Below, piece after piece: positions 38,816 to 46,332 of a stretch of DNA of 46,332 bases; position 1 is the first letter of the stretch; each line of letters begins with the position of its first letter. The translations under genes and the position numbers were made by a program. The DNA comes from an uncultured Actinomyces sp. (GTDB lineage Bacteria; Actinomycetota; Actinomycetes; Actinomycetales; Actinomycetaceae). The notes under the pieces are model-generated. The model ran no database searches. It saw only the letters and a program-made list of their open reading frames with translations, and had not been told where the DNA came from. Where the stretch lies: contig CALISI010000058.1 in NCBI GenBank assembly GCA_938041695.1, forward strand, positions 1 through 46,332. Reading direction: 5' to 3'.

Positions 38816-41800
38816 GCTCGAATACGCCTCGCCGATCGATCCTGAGGGCATCGGCGCTCATGGCATCGGGCACCATGGTGTCGCGCATCCTCGGATTCAT
38901 CCGTAACGCGATGCTCATCGCCGCGGTTGGCGCAACCGCCGGCGGCGTCGGCGCCGCGTTCCAGACGGCGAACACGCTGCCCAACACCGTGTTCAACCTG
39001 CTGGCATCCGGCATCTTCGACGCGGTCCTGGTACCCCAGATCGTGGGCGCGATCAAGCGCCGCCACGACGGTGATACCTACGTCAACCGGCTGCTCACCC
39101 TCGCGGGAACGCTTCTCTTCCTCGTGACCTTCGTGACGATGGTGCTCGCCCCCGTGCTCGTCATGATCACGGCCGCCGGCTACACCGAGGACATCCGCAA
39201 CCTCGCGATTTTGTTTGCGCTGCTGTGCCTGCCGCAGCTCTTCTTCTACGGCCTGTATAACCTGCTCGGCGAGCTACTCAACGCGCGCGAAATCTTCGGA
39301 CCCTACATGTGGGCGCCCGTCGTCAACAACGTCGTCGGCATCGCCGGCCTCGGCCTCTTCCTCGTGATCTGGGGCGGCGCACCCGACGGCGGCATTCCCG
39401 CCGGTGACCTGACAGGCGCACAGTTCTGGGTCCTCGCGGGCTCAGCGACCCTGGGCGTCATCTGCCAGGCGCTGTGCCTGCTGTGGCCGATGCGTCGCGC
39501 GGGCGTGTCCTTCAAGCCGGACTTCCACTTCCGCGGAACCTCCTTCGGGTCGATGCCGCGCGTGGCCGGATGGACGTTTGCGACCCTCGGCGTCTCCCAG
39601 GTCGGCGTCCTGTCGACGAACAACCTGGCGGCCATGGCCGACGGCTTCATCGGCCGCAACGGCGCACAGGGCGGCGTCGTCGGCATCCTGGCCTATTCGA
39701 CGGCCTTCATGATCTTCATGGTCCCGCAGTCACTCATCACCGTGTCCCTGACGACCGCGATCTTCACCCGCATGGCCGGGGCCGTGGCCGACGGCGACGA
39801 CCGGGCGGTGGCCGACAGCTACCACCTGGGCGTGCGCACCATCACGTCACTGACCCTCGTCGCAGCAGCCATGCTCATGGCCGGATCCGTCCCCATGATG
39901 GAGATCGCGATGGCCGCCAAGGGCGGAGATCCCGAGGCCGTCACCGGCTACGCCCTCGTCCTCGCCTCGCTGATGCCCGGCGTCGCGTCGACCGGCATGG
40001 TCCTCATGAGCCAGCGCGTCTTCTTCGCCTACGAGAACGTCAAGCCCGTGTTCCTCATGGGCATCGGTCCCACGATCATCCAGGTCATCGTCGGCTGGTC
40101 CATGTACGCCCTCACCGGCGCACGCTGGTGGGTCGTCGCTGCGGCCCTCGGCGAGACCTCCTGCCGCCTGACGCAGGGCGTCATCGCCGTCGTGTGGGTT
40201 TCGCGCGAAAATAGCTTCGTGGATCGCGCGGGACTGCTGCGCTCCTACGTCGCCTACCTGGGCAGCGCGATCGTCGCCGGCCTCGTCGGCTTCGCCGTGC
40301 TGTGGATCATGGGCATCCACACGGGCATCTCCTCAACGCTGGGACGCATGGCGCTGGCGGGCATCAAGCTCTCCGTCGTCTCGGCGGTGACCGGCCTCGT
40401 CTACCTGATCGTCCTACGCTTCGCGGAACCCCGCGAATCCGCTGCAATGATGCGCCCGCTACTCACGCGCCTGCACGTGCCCACCGCTGTGGTGAACATC
40501 CTGGCAGCGTCTTCCACTGCGACCCCCGACCCAGCTGCGATAATGACGGGACACACACCCGACCAGACGGAGGACCCGATGGCTCCCACGCCCGAACGCA
40601 CCGGCGACGAGAAGAAACTGCCGTCGTTCGACGAGGTCGTCGCTGACTCGCCGATTCCGGCGCCCCCGGCCTCGTCGAGCGACGAATCGGTTGACGCTCC
40701 GCCCATTCCTGCACCCGCCGAGGTCCCGGCATTCGGCCCCGCGACGAAGGCTCCCGTCGAGAATCCGGTCGTTGCCGAGGCCCTCGCAGCGCCCGCTGTT
40801 GAGGCCATCGCCCAGGCGCAGGGTATCGCCCTGCCCGACGCGGACACGGTCCCCGCACCGCAGACCGACCCCATTCCGAGCCCCGATGCGGACCCGACCC
40901 CCGAGCCGGACAGCCGATCGATGGCCGAATCCCTGGCGGACCTGGGTGTCGAGCCCCTCACGGGCCCCACGGACAGCGCCAACGTTGCCTCCTCGGCCTT
41001 CCCGCTCGCTCCCCCGCCGCCCGCACCCGCGGTCAGCGGATACGAACGCGAAGGCGAGATCAACCCCGAGGACTACCCGCACCCCGAGCCCCTGGCCGAC
41101 GCGCCCGCCACGCACCAGATCCCCCGCGTGCAGCCGATGGCCGACTCCGCGATCCCCGCTCCCCCAGTCGACGATCCGACCGAGGTCATGGACTCCCTTC
41201 CGCCCATCCCGGCGGCTCCCGCACACGCTGCCCCGGCCTCGTCCAGCGAGGACAACTCCAAGCCCGAGCGCTCCGCGAAGCTGATCGACCCGACGCGCCC
41301 CGCACTCATCTTCGGTGTCGTCCTGTTCCTCTTCGGTGCGATCTGGGGACCGTGGATGGCGACGCGCCCGGTCACCAACCTGGACCTCGGCCAGTCGCTG
41401 CGTGACGGCGTGACCGCCCAGCAATCCGGCGCGGAACCCGCACCCGTCCTCACGACGACGCCTCCCCCGACCGATTCCGTGACGTCCGTGATCTCCTCCG
41501 TGCAGGTCCTGTCGTGGAACAACGACGACGGCGACCACCCGGACCGTGCGATCAACATGATCGACTCGAACCCTTCCACGTCGTGGTCCTCACGCTGGTT
41601 CGACACCAACCAGTTCCGCGACGAGACCTCCGTGACGATCGTCGTCAAGCTCCAGCAAAAGGCCACCGTGTCTTCGGTGACGCTCACCATGGATCCGGCC
41701 ACCTCCGGCGGTGAGGTCGTCGTGCGTAACGTCACGGACCCGTCGAACCCGCGCGGTGGAACAGAACTGGCCACGTCGGCGTTGTCTCCGACGACCACGA

Positions 41801-41913
41801 TTAAGCTCCCGACCCCTGTCGAAACCGACTCGATCGCGCTGCAGTTCCGCTCCATGCCCAAGGGCCAGGACGGCCGCAACTGGGCGTGGATCTCCGAACT
41901 CACCGTTCAGTAA
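38812..41913 (+). CDS. murJ: Lipid II flippase MurJ with long C-terminal extension
   Basis: A 1033-residue protein. Residues 1-~545 hold about 14 membrane helices of the MurJ/MviN family, opening ASGTMVSRILGFIRNAMLI. They move lipid II to the outside for wall synthesis. Residues ~560-825 are acidic, Pro/Ala-rich and presumably disordered. A further membrane helix (LIFGVVLFLFGAIWGPWM) follows, and then an outside domain of ~150 residues resembling discoidin/F5-8C folds (AINMIDSNPSTSWSSRW; SVTIVVKLQQKATVSSVTL). Mycobacterial MurJ has a pseudokinase plus a carbohydrate-binding-like domain in this region; here no kinase motif is seen. It lies between DUF6049 and trxB. Confidence 0.92.
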   Translation: MSSNTPRRSILRASALMASGTMVSRILGFIRNAMLIAAVGATAGGVGAAFQTANTLPNTVFNLLASGIFDAVLVPQIVGAIKRRHDGDTYVNRLLTLAGTLLFLVTFVTMVLAPVLVMITAAGYTEDIRNLAILFALLCLPQLFFYGLYNLLGELLNAREIFGPYMWAPVVNNVVGIAGLGLFLVIWGGAPDGGIPAGDLTGAQFWVLAGSATLGVICQALCLLWPMRRAGVSFKPDFHFRGTSFGSMPRVAGWTFATLGVSQVGVLSTNNLAAMADGFIGRNGAQGGVVGILAYSTAFMIFMVPQSLITVSLTTAIFTRMAGAVADGDDRAVADSYHLGVRTITSLTLVAAAMLMAGSVPMMEIAMAAKGGDPEAVTGYALVLASLMPGVASTGMVLMSQRVFFAYENVKPVFLMGIGPTIIQVIVGWSMYALTGARWWVVAAALGETSCRLTQGVIAVVWVSRENSFVDRAGLLRSYVAYLGSAIVAGLVGFAVLWIMGIHTGISSTLGRMALAGIKLSVVSAVTGLVYLIVLRFAEPRESAAMMRPLLTRLHVPTAVVNILAASSTATPDPAAIMTGHTPDQTEDPMAPTPERTGDEKKLPSFDEVVADSPIPAPPASSSDESVDAPPIPAPAEVPAFGPATKAPVENPVVAEALAAPAVEAIAQAQGIALPDADTVPAPQTDPIPSPDADPTPEPDSRSMAESLADLGVEPLTGPTDSANVASSAFPLAPPPPAPAVSGYEREGEINPEDYPHPEPLADAPATHQIPRVQPMADSAIPAPPVDDPTEVMDSLPPIPAAPAHAAPASSSEDNSKPERSAKLIDPTRPALIFGVVLFLFGAIWGPWMATRPVTNLDLGQSLRDGVTAQQSGAEPAPVLTTTPPPTDSVTSVISSVQVLSWNNDDGDHPDRAINMIDSNPSTSWSSRWFDTNQFRDETSVTIVVKLQQKATVSSVTLTMDPATSGGEVVVRNVTDPSNPRGGTELATSALSPTTTIKLPTPVETDSIALQFRSMPKGQDGRNWAWISELTVQ

Positions 41914-41931
41914 TCCCTAAGGAGGGTACGC

Positions 41932-42969
41932 ATGTCTTTCGTTGCGATTCCGGGCCTTGTCACGGCCGAACCCACCGAGTCCGCCCCTGAGGCCGCCGAG
42001 GTCCAGATCCCGTCGGCGCAGGTTCCCGAGGGCGCCACCGTCCACGACGTCGTCATCGTCGGCTCGGGTCCCGCCGGCTACACGGCCGCCGTCTACACGG
42101 CCCGCGCGGGCCTCGCCCCCATCGTTCTGGCTGGCCAGCTGGCGGCGGGCGGCGCGCTCATGAACACGACCGAGGTCGAGAACTTCCCCGGCTTCCCCGA
42201 GGGCATCCAGGGCCCCGAGCTCATGGACAACATGCGCGAGCAGGCCGAGAAGTTCGGCGCGGACGTGCGCTACGAGGACGTCGTCGCCGTCAACCTTGAG
42301 GGCGACGTCAAGGCCGTGGCGACCGAGGACGAGGTCTTCTACGCGCGCGCCGTCATCCTGGCCACCGGCTCGGAGTACCGTCACATGAATGTGCCCGGCG
42401 AGGAGGAGTTCTCCGGCCGCGGCGTCTCCTACTGCGCGACCTGCGACGGCTTTTTCTTCAAGGATCGTCGCCTGGCCGTCATCGGCGGCGGCGACTCCGC
42501 GATGGAGGAGGCGACCTTCCTGACGAACTTCGCGTCCGAGGTCGTCGTCGTGCACCGCCGCGACGCCCTGCGCGCCTCGCGCGTCATGGCTGAGCGCGCC
42601 CTGAACAACCCGAAGATCTCCTTCGAGTGGAACGCGACCGTCTCCGAGGTCCTCGGCGACGAGGCCGTGACCGGCCTGCGCCTGACCTCCACGGTGGATG
42701 GCTCCACTCGCGAGATCGCCGTGGACGGCGTGTTCGTCGCGATCGGCCACCTGCCGCGCACGGGCTTCCTGCGTGGCCAGGTCGCCCTCGACGAGGCCGG
42801 CTACATCACGGTCGACGAGCCGTCGACGCGCACGTCCGTGGCGGGCGTGTTCGCGTGCGGTGACGCCGTGGATCACACGTACCGTCAGGCCATCACGGCT
42901 GCCGGTTCGGGCTGCCGCGCCGCCCTGGATGCGGAGCGCTGGCTGGCTTCTCTGGGCGACCAGGCGTGA
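41932..42969 (+). CDS. trxB: Thioredoxin-disulfide reductase
   Basis: A 345-residue flavoprotein that reduces thioredoxin with NADPH. FAD motif VVIVGSGPAGYTAA (40-53), redox pair C168-A-T-C171, NADPH motif VIGGGDSAMEEA, and the C-terminal FACGDAVDHTYRQA. About 35 extra residues precede the normal start; because AAGGAGGG stands 8 bases before ATG 41932, I keep the long form. No trxA follows, although many Actinobacteria have it next. The stop overlaps the following GTG (GTGA). Confidence 0.96.
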   Translation: MSFVAIPGLVTAEPTESAPEAAEVQIPSAQVPEGATVHDVVIVGSGPAGYTAAVYTARAGLAPIVLAGQLAAGGALMNTTEVENFPGFPEGIQGPELMDNMREQAEKFGADVRYEDVVAVNLEGDVKAVATEDEVFYARAVILATGSEYRHMNVPGEEEFSGRGVSYCATCDGFFFKDRRLAVIGGGDSAMEEATFLTNFASEVVVVHRRDALRASRVMAERALNNPKISFEWNATVSEVLGDEAVTGLRLTSTVDGSTREIAVDGVFVAIGHLPRTGFLRGQVALDEAGYITVDEPSTRTSVAGVFACGDAVDHTYRQAITAAGSGCRAALDAERWLASLGDQA

Positions 42970-43397
42970 TCTCCTCCCCCGCTGCCCCCAGCGCGTCCGG
43001 TGCTGGCGCGCCCCGGCCTCGCACCTGTCCGTGCGGGTCGGGGGCACTGCTGGCGCAGTGCTGCGGGCCTTACCTGGATGGGGAGGCGGCTCCGACCGCC
43101 GAGGCGCTCATGCGGTCGCGCTACACGGCGTTCGCGCTGCGCGACGAGGACTATCTGTTCCGCACATGGCACCCGCGCACGCGCCCCGCTCCCCCGTACT
43201 GGGTGGAGGGGACGCAGTGGACGGGCCTGCGGATCCTCGGGGCCGAGGCCGGGGGTCCTTCCGACGAGGAGGGTACCGTGACCTTCGTGGCCTCGTGGCG
43301 TGACGTGGCTACCGGCGAAACCGGGCAGATGCGTGAGCGATCGCGCTTCTCGCGGCGGGCTGGGCGCTGGGTGTACGAGTACGGCGCAAACGACTGA
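42966..43397 (+). CDS. YchJ-family SEC-C motif protein
   Basis: A 143-residue protein starting at GTG 42966, coupled to trxB. It has the zinc-binding SEC-C motif C21-P-C23...C32-C33 and the conserved LMRSRYTAFALRDEDYLFRTWHP and VTFVASW segments of UPF0225/YchJ. The function of the family is not established. It is about average length. Confidence 0.88.
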   Translation: MISSPAAPSASGAGAPRPRTCPCGSGALLAQCCGPYLDGEAAPTAEALMRSRYTAFALRDEDYLFRTWHPRTRPAPPYWVEGTQWTGLRILGAEAGGPSDEEGTVTFVASWRDVATGETGQMRERSRFSRRAGRWVYEYGAND

Positions 43398-43417
43398 CAC
43401 TACGGTAGGATTTCACT

Positions 43418-44059
43418 ATGATTGTTCGTCGATTCCTGACTCCCCATCTTGTTATCGGGGTTCTTCTCGTCGCGATTGTCGCCGTCGCGGGTGGGTTCAT
43501 CACGAGTCCCCTGTCGATCGACACAAGCGTGTGGTCTGACTTCATCGCGTCGCGCACGCCGGCGATGAACACGTTCATGACGGGCGCGTCGTGGCTCTTC
43601 GATCCCAAGCGCGCCGTCATCGTGGCGGTGGCCGTGGCGGCCTTCGTGTGGTGGCTCGTCAAGAAGGTCATGCACGCCCTGTACATCCTGGGCTCCGTGG
43701 CCTTCTCAGGGATCAATGGCTACATCATCAAGCACATTGATTCGCGTCCGCGCCCGGAAGAGGCCTACCGGCTGATCACCGAGGATGGCTACTCGTTCCC
43801 GTCGGGTCATGCCACGGCGGTGACCGCACTGATCGTGTCGCTGGTCCTGGTGCTGACGATGACGCGCCTGGGCCGTCGCCTCCGCTATCTGCTGTGGGCC
43901 GCGGCCCTCGTGTTCATTGTCTTCATCTGCGTGACGCGCCTGTACCTGGGCGTCCACTGGGTGACTGACGTGATTGGTGGTTTTGGCGTGGGACTGGGTT
44001 CGTCGATGATCTTGGCGCCGTTCATGATCGGGCCGAACGCCTTGAAGTTGTTCAGGTAG
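43418..44059 (+). CDS. PAP2-family membrane phosphatase
   Basis: A 213-residue protein with about six hydrophobic helices. It has all three parts of the phosphatidic-acid-phosphatase-type site: K-x6-RP as KHIDSRPRP, PSGH in YSFPSGHATAV, and the R-x5-H-x3-D in TRLYLGVHWVTD. Such enzymes act on undecaprenyl pyrophosphate or lipid phosphates at the membrane, which would fit the wall-synthesis neighbourhood. Start ATG 43418 with TAGGA upstream; its terminator is at 44086-44114. Confidence 0.9.
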   Translation: MIVRRFLTPHLVIGVLLVAIVAVAGGFITSPLSIDTSVWSDFIASRTPAMNTFMTGASWLFDPKRAVIVAVAVAAFVWWLVKKVMHALYILGSVAFSGINGYIIKHIDSRPRPEEAYRLITEDGYSFPSGHATAVTALIVSLVLVLTMTRLGRRLRYLLWAAALVFIVFICVTRLYLGVHWVTDVIGGFGVGLGSSMILAPFMIGPNALKLFR

Positions 44060-44085
44060 TTGTCTGAGCTTATTTGTTGCTGGGA

Positions 44086-44114
44086 GCGCCCGGGGCCACT
44101 GCCCCGGGCGCTTT
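44086..44114 (+). terminator. Rho-independent terminator after the PAP2 gene
   Basis: Perfect 11-bp stem GCGCCCGGGGC/GCCCCGGGCGC with CACT loop and TTT. Confidence 0.85.
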
Positions 44115-44170
44115 CGTATGCGCCTGCATGGCCCGTTGGCCCCTCTCGCAGCGCTGCACCGGCATTGTGC

Positions 44171-44434
44171 CTACAGTGCACCCGGGTCAATCCAGGCGCC
44201 GGTGCTCGTGGCTGTGACGACGACGGTGCGGTCGGCGGCGCTTGTGGCCGTCGGGCGCTGAATCGAGGGAACGGCAGCGATTGTGAACGTCGGAACGGCC
44301 GCACGGACAGGCGGCGGCGTCGCACCGATCACGGCGAGGATGATTATCAGCACAATGACAATCAGATGAGCGGCATCGGTGCCATCGACCACGTGCGATC
44401 GATGTGCGCAGCCGCGTCCTGAGCGTGCACACAC
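44171..44434 (-). CDS. Possible small membrane-anchored protein
   Basis: An 87-codon frame (GTG start; a second GTG at 44392 would give 73 residues) encoding a hydrophobic segment LIVIVLIIILAVIG, then PPP and a Thr/Val/Ala-rich stretch ending GAWIDPGAL. The codons are GC-rich in third position, like real genes nearby. No RBS is clear and no family is recognised. It may be a genuine small secreted or membrane protein, or the tail of a lost gene. Confidence 0.3.
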   Translation of the reverse strand: MCARSGRGCAHRSHVVDGTDAAHLIVIVLIIILAVIGATPPPVRAAVPTFTIAAVPSIQRPTATSAADRTVVVTATSTGAWIDPGAL

Positions 44435-44762
44435 AGTGTCTCATGTCAGTTCTGCGGGTACTCCAACACGTGCGGACGGACCGTTTCACGACATGAAACG
44501 CTATGTAATGTCTCCCCCATGGGTCAGTTTTCATACGCTCACAAAGGTTCATCAAAGGGTCGTTTCCAGGGTTTATTCACAACTGTGCACATCCCTGTGG
44601 ACGAATGTGTTCATTTGATGCCGATGGTCGGAGTCTTTGCATGATGTTATGTTCGAGTGCAAACGAGCTCCCGCGCATAACCGGATGGTCGGACAAACGG
44701 TGCGCACCGGTACGAAAGACAGCGATCAGTCGTTCTGACTCTGTGATGCTCCTGAGTGTCGG
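44435..44762. other. Gene-free stretch with an inverted repeat and DnaA-box-like words
   Basis: No gene seen. CGTTTCA (44482-44488) and TGAAACG (44494-44500) form a perfect inverted repeat with a 5-base spacer, likely an operator. TTATTCACA (44573-44581) is an exact TTRTNCACA word, with near matches at 44584 and 44596. GATGGTCGGA occurs twice, about 60 bp apart, near 44622 and 44683. Confidence 0.45.
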
Positions 44763-45677
44763 TCACACCTCGTTGTTGCGAGCGGCCGCGCGCCGGCCCC
44801 AGTGGGTGAGTCTCTGCACGACAAGTGACACGTTAAGCCGCGATCCTTTGACTGGCACCGTATTTCCCGTCGCCTTGGGTAAAAACCTGTTCGCGATCCC
44901 CATCGCCCGGGTCGTGGTGCCCGGCATCAGGCCGCGCACCCGATACGCCATCCACGCCAGCGGAGTGACAGTCACCAAAGGCTTGCCCGCCAAGACACCA
45001 TCAACCATGCGCCGAGCGGCCCGCGTGGAGTCAGCCGAAATCAGAGGCGCTGAGGCTACCACGCTAAACCAATTGTGTTCGGAAGCGGCGTCACCAATAA
45101 AGGTGGCCTGGTCGTGGGAACCGGTACGCATGAGTCCGGGAACGATGCTCGTCGCCGTCACGCCAGTGCCCACCAACTCAGCGGCCAGCCCGTCAGTGAA
45201 GCCCAGAGCTGCGAACTTGGCTGTGGAGTATGGCAGCAGATGAGGCGGGCTCACGACGCCACCCACGGAGGCGACCACGCCGATGTGTCCACGACGACGC
45301 TCCCGCATCGACGGAAGAACGCTCCACGCCATGTTGATGGGTCCCTTGGCCATGATATCGAGCGCTTGATCGAAGTGCCCCAATGCTACGTCTGCGGCAG
45401 GCCCCACCTGAATGATGCCAGCCACGTGAATCGCCACCTCGATGGGGCCGTAGCCATTCGAAATCTCGTTGACCACGCGCTGCACGCCTTCGCGGTCAGC
45501 GACGTCCATGACATGGATGGATACACGTTCCTTGAACTCGGACGCTGCACGCTGTAGAGCAGCCTCATCACGAGCGCACAAAGCTACGTGATGGCCACGC
45601 CGATGAAGCTGGCGAGCAATCTCCAGTCCGAGGCCACGCGAACCGCCAGCAACAAGCGCAACGGGCACGACGGTCAT
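44763..45677 (-). CDS. Short-chain dehydrogenase/reductase
   Basis: A 304-residue NAD(P)-dependent oxidoreductase. Cofactor motif GGSRGLG (here AGGSRGLGLEIA), HVAG as the NNAG equivalent, catalytic Ser in VVASVGG and YSTAK as YxxxK. The C-terminal ~60 residues (GLMPGTTTRAMGIANRFLP) are basic and may contact the membrane. Start taken as ATG 45677, with GAGAGGGGA well spaced; GTG 45680 is the alternative. Substrate unknown. Confidence 0.85.
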   Translation of the reverse strand: MTVVPVALVAGGSRGLGLEIARQLHRRGHHVALCARDEAALQRAASEFKERVSIHVMDVADREGVQRVVNEISNGYGPIEVAIHVAGIIQVGPAADVALGHFDQALDIMAKGPINMAWSVLPSMRERRRGHIGVVASVGGVVSPPHLLPYSTAKFAALGFTDGLAAELVGTGVTATSIVPGLMRTGSHDQATFIGDAASEHNWFSVVASAPLISADSTRAARRMVDGVLAGKPLVTVTPLAWMAYRVRGLMPGTTTRAMGIANRFLPKATGNTVPVKGSRLNVSLVVQRLTHWGRRAAARNNEV

Positions 45678-45792
45678 CACGGGTCCCCTCTCTGTTGTGC
45701 TATGAAACTCAGGACGATCCTCATAGTGCCATCATCAAGACCAAAGTTGACCCAAGTTACCACACCTGTGTCCCGGGAGCGCACCGTGCGAC

Positions 45793-46062
45793 TCACCCTC
45801 GCCGCACGATTGCTGCGGCGGCCTGGATAGCGGCGGTCGGAACTCCGCCGCCCATTGAGTGCGTCTGAAACAAGGCCACCTTGACCCCCGCCATGGCGAG
45901 ATGCAGGTCCTCGTCCGACTCGGCGTCGCCCTCAACCACCTCAACGTGCTGCCGTACAGAGGCCCCCAGCTTCGACGCACCGCGGACCAGCGCCCGCATC
46001 GACCACCCCTCGTCCAGCAGGCGCTCCATCACCAGACCTCCGACGTATCTTGTGGCACCAGT
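45793..46062 (-). pseudogene. Broken NAD(P)-binding (NmrA/SDR-like) gene
   Basis: Reading leftwards from a TGA at about 46063, the frame is KATGATRYVGGLVMERLLDEG followed by MRALVRG and VEVVEGDAESDEDLHLAMAGV. This is the N-terminal Rossmann part of an NmrA/YbjT-like protein, whose normal opening is a start codon plus VTGATGYVGG. The start codon is missing and the frame ends after about 80 codons, whereas the family has 280 or more. Both ends are therefore lost. The conserved beta-alpha-beta unit makes the identification reasonable. Confidence 0.6.
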
Positions 46063-46099
46063 CGCCTTTCAAGTACGATTACCAACGACGATAAAGTGC

Positions 46100-46213
46100 A
46101 TGAACACAGCACTCTGCGCCCGTGTTTGGGCGGACCCCTTCCTTGATCGCGAGCAGCAGCCGATGAACCTGCCGCCCTTCGCCGACAAGATCGCCGGCCA
46201 ACTCCTGCACTGA
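46100..46213 (+). CDS. Possible 37-codon ORF upstream of the photolyase gene
   Basis: Reads MNTALCARVWADPFLDREQQ and continues to a stop 19 bases before the photolyase ATG, with GC-rich third positions. No RBS and no family recognised; it may be a leader peptide, the remnant of a lost gene, or chance. Confidence 0.2.
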   Translation: MNTALCARVWADPFLDREQQPMNLPPFADKIAGQLLH

Positions 46214-46232
46214 ACCCTCTCAAGGACCATCC

Positions 46233-46332
46233 ATGACCACACTGATCTGGCTTCGCGACGACCTCCGTCTAGCTGACCACCCGGCCCTGACGGCCGCCTG
46301 CGCGGCAGCACACGGACCCGTGGTGGCACTGT
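46233..46332 (+). CDS. phrB: Deoxyribodipyrimidine photolyase (N-terminal part only)
   Basis: The first 33 codons before the window ends. MTTLIWLRDDLRLADHPAL is the hallmark start of the photolyase/cryptochrome family (WLRxDLRxxDNPAL). The chromophore and flavin domains are outside. RBS CAAGGA. The broken NAD(P)-binding gene and SDR next to it are frequent companions of photolyase genes in Actinobacteria. Confidence 0.85.
   Translation, partial: MTTLIWLRDDLRLADHPALTAACAAAHGPVVAL

Noticed and set aside
44482..44500. Possible parS site (GTTTCA...TGAAAC)
   Set aside because: The parS consensus has the two halves separated by CG only; here the spacer is CGACA, which destroys the 16-bp palindrome. 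A different operator is more likely.
44605..45243. 212-codon plus-strand frame opposite the SDR gene
   Set aside because: It is a shadow of the well-supported dehydrogenase; the translation has no family features.

Overview
The window is about two-thirds G+C, uses GC-rich third codon positions, and carries a gene complement typical of an Actinomycetaceae bacterium (Actinomyces/Schaalia-like). Evidence for this: a heme operon with a CgoX-type oxidase, an rpsF-ssb-rpsR-rplI cluster next to dnaB, a pcnA-NUDIX-DUF6049-murJ-trxB cluster of the kind found near actinobacterial replication origins, a fused ECF transporter, and an ArsR regulator of the mycobacterial CmtR type. The genus is an inference from gene content, not a database match.

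Layout. 1-970: the start of a CmtR-like metal sensor abuts what look like remnants of a mobilization operon. 970-2190: no convincing gene, but a dense composite of repeats, ending at a tRNA-Leu(CAG) gene. 2401-5399: a two-gene ECF vitamin/metal transporter. 5495-7821: a 5'-nucleotidase and an MFS exporter. 7999-11048: a three-gene FecBCD-type iron/heme importer, divergent from the exporter, with a DtxR/IdeR-like box upstream and a perfect hairpin after the first gene. 11247-12007: a cold-shock gene with a structured leader and a small membrane protein. 12274-14388: a lower-GC cassette of three genes, namely a small helical ESX-like protein, a WXG-type secreted effector with an EF-hand-like loop and a calpain-like cysteine protease domain, and an overlapping membrane-anchored protein that may be its immunity protein. 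14566-23015: heme synthesis, hemE-cgoX-hemC-hemD-hemB-hemL on the minus strand in overlapping order, with divergent hemA and a coupled EamA transporter. 23963-24685: a second copy of the repeat composite. 24686-29745: dnaB, a MATE exporter and the rpsF-ssb-rpsR-rplI operon. 30119-34070: a class A penicillin-binding protein and 6-phosphogluconate dehydrogenase. 34186-43397: tRNA CCA-adding enzyme, NUDIX hydrolase, DUF6049 protein, MurJ, thioredoxin reductase, YchJ. 43418-46332: PAP2 phosphatase, short-chain dehydrogenase, a broken NAD(P)-binding gene and the start of a photolyase gene.

Two things stand out. (1) Intergenic mirrored repeat arrays: a short word is repeated at a fixed period (19, 42 or 52 bp) and then repeated the same number of times, inverted, at the same period, around one exact symmetry axis. 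There are at least four, with different words but the same design, and three share a core sequence on the axis. Two of them lie in the same larger composite, present at 1.0-2.1 kb and 24.0-24.7 kb. (2) The 12.3-14.4 kb cassette, a candidate type VII secreted calcium-binding calpain-like protease toxin with its partner and immunity proteins. Other points of interest are a cluster of DnaA-box-like sites between dnaB and the MATE gene, and a strongly over-represented 11-mer (CCCCGGCCTCG, 17 exact copies counted by eye on both strands), two copies of which form the hairpin inside the iron-uptake operon. All counts and alignments were made by eye.
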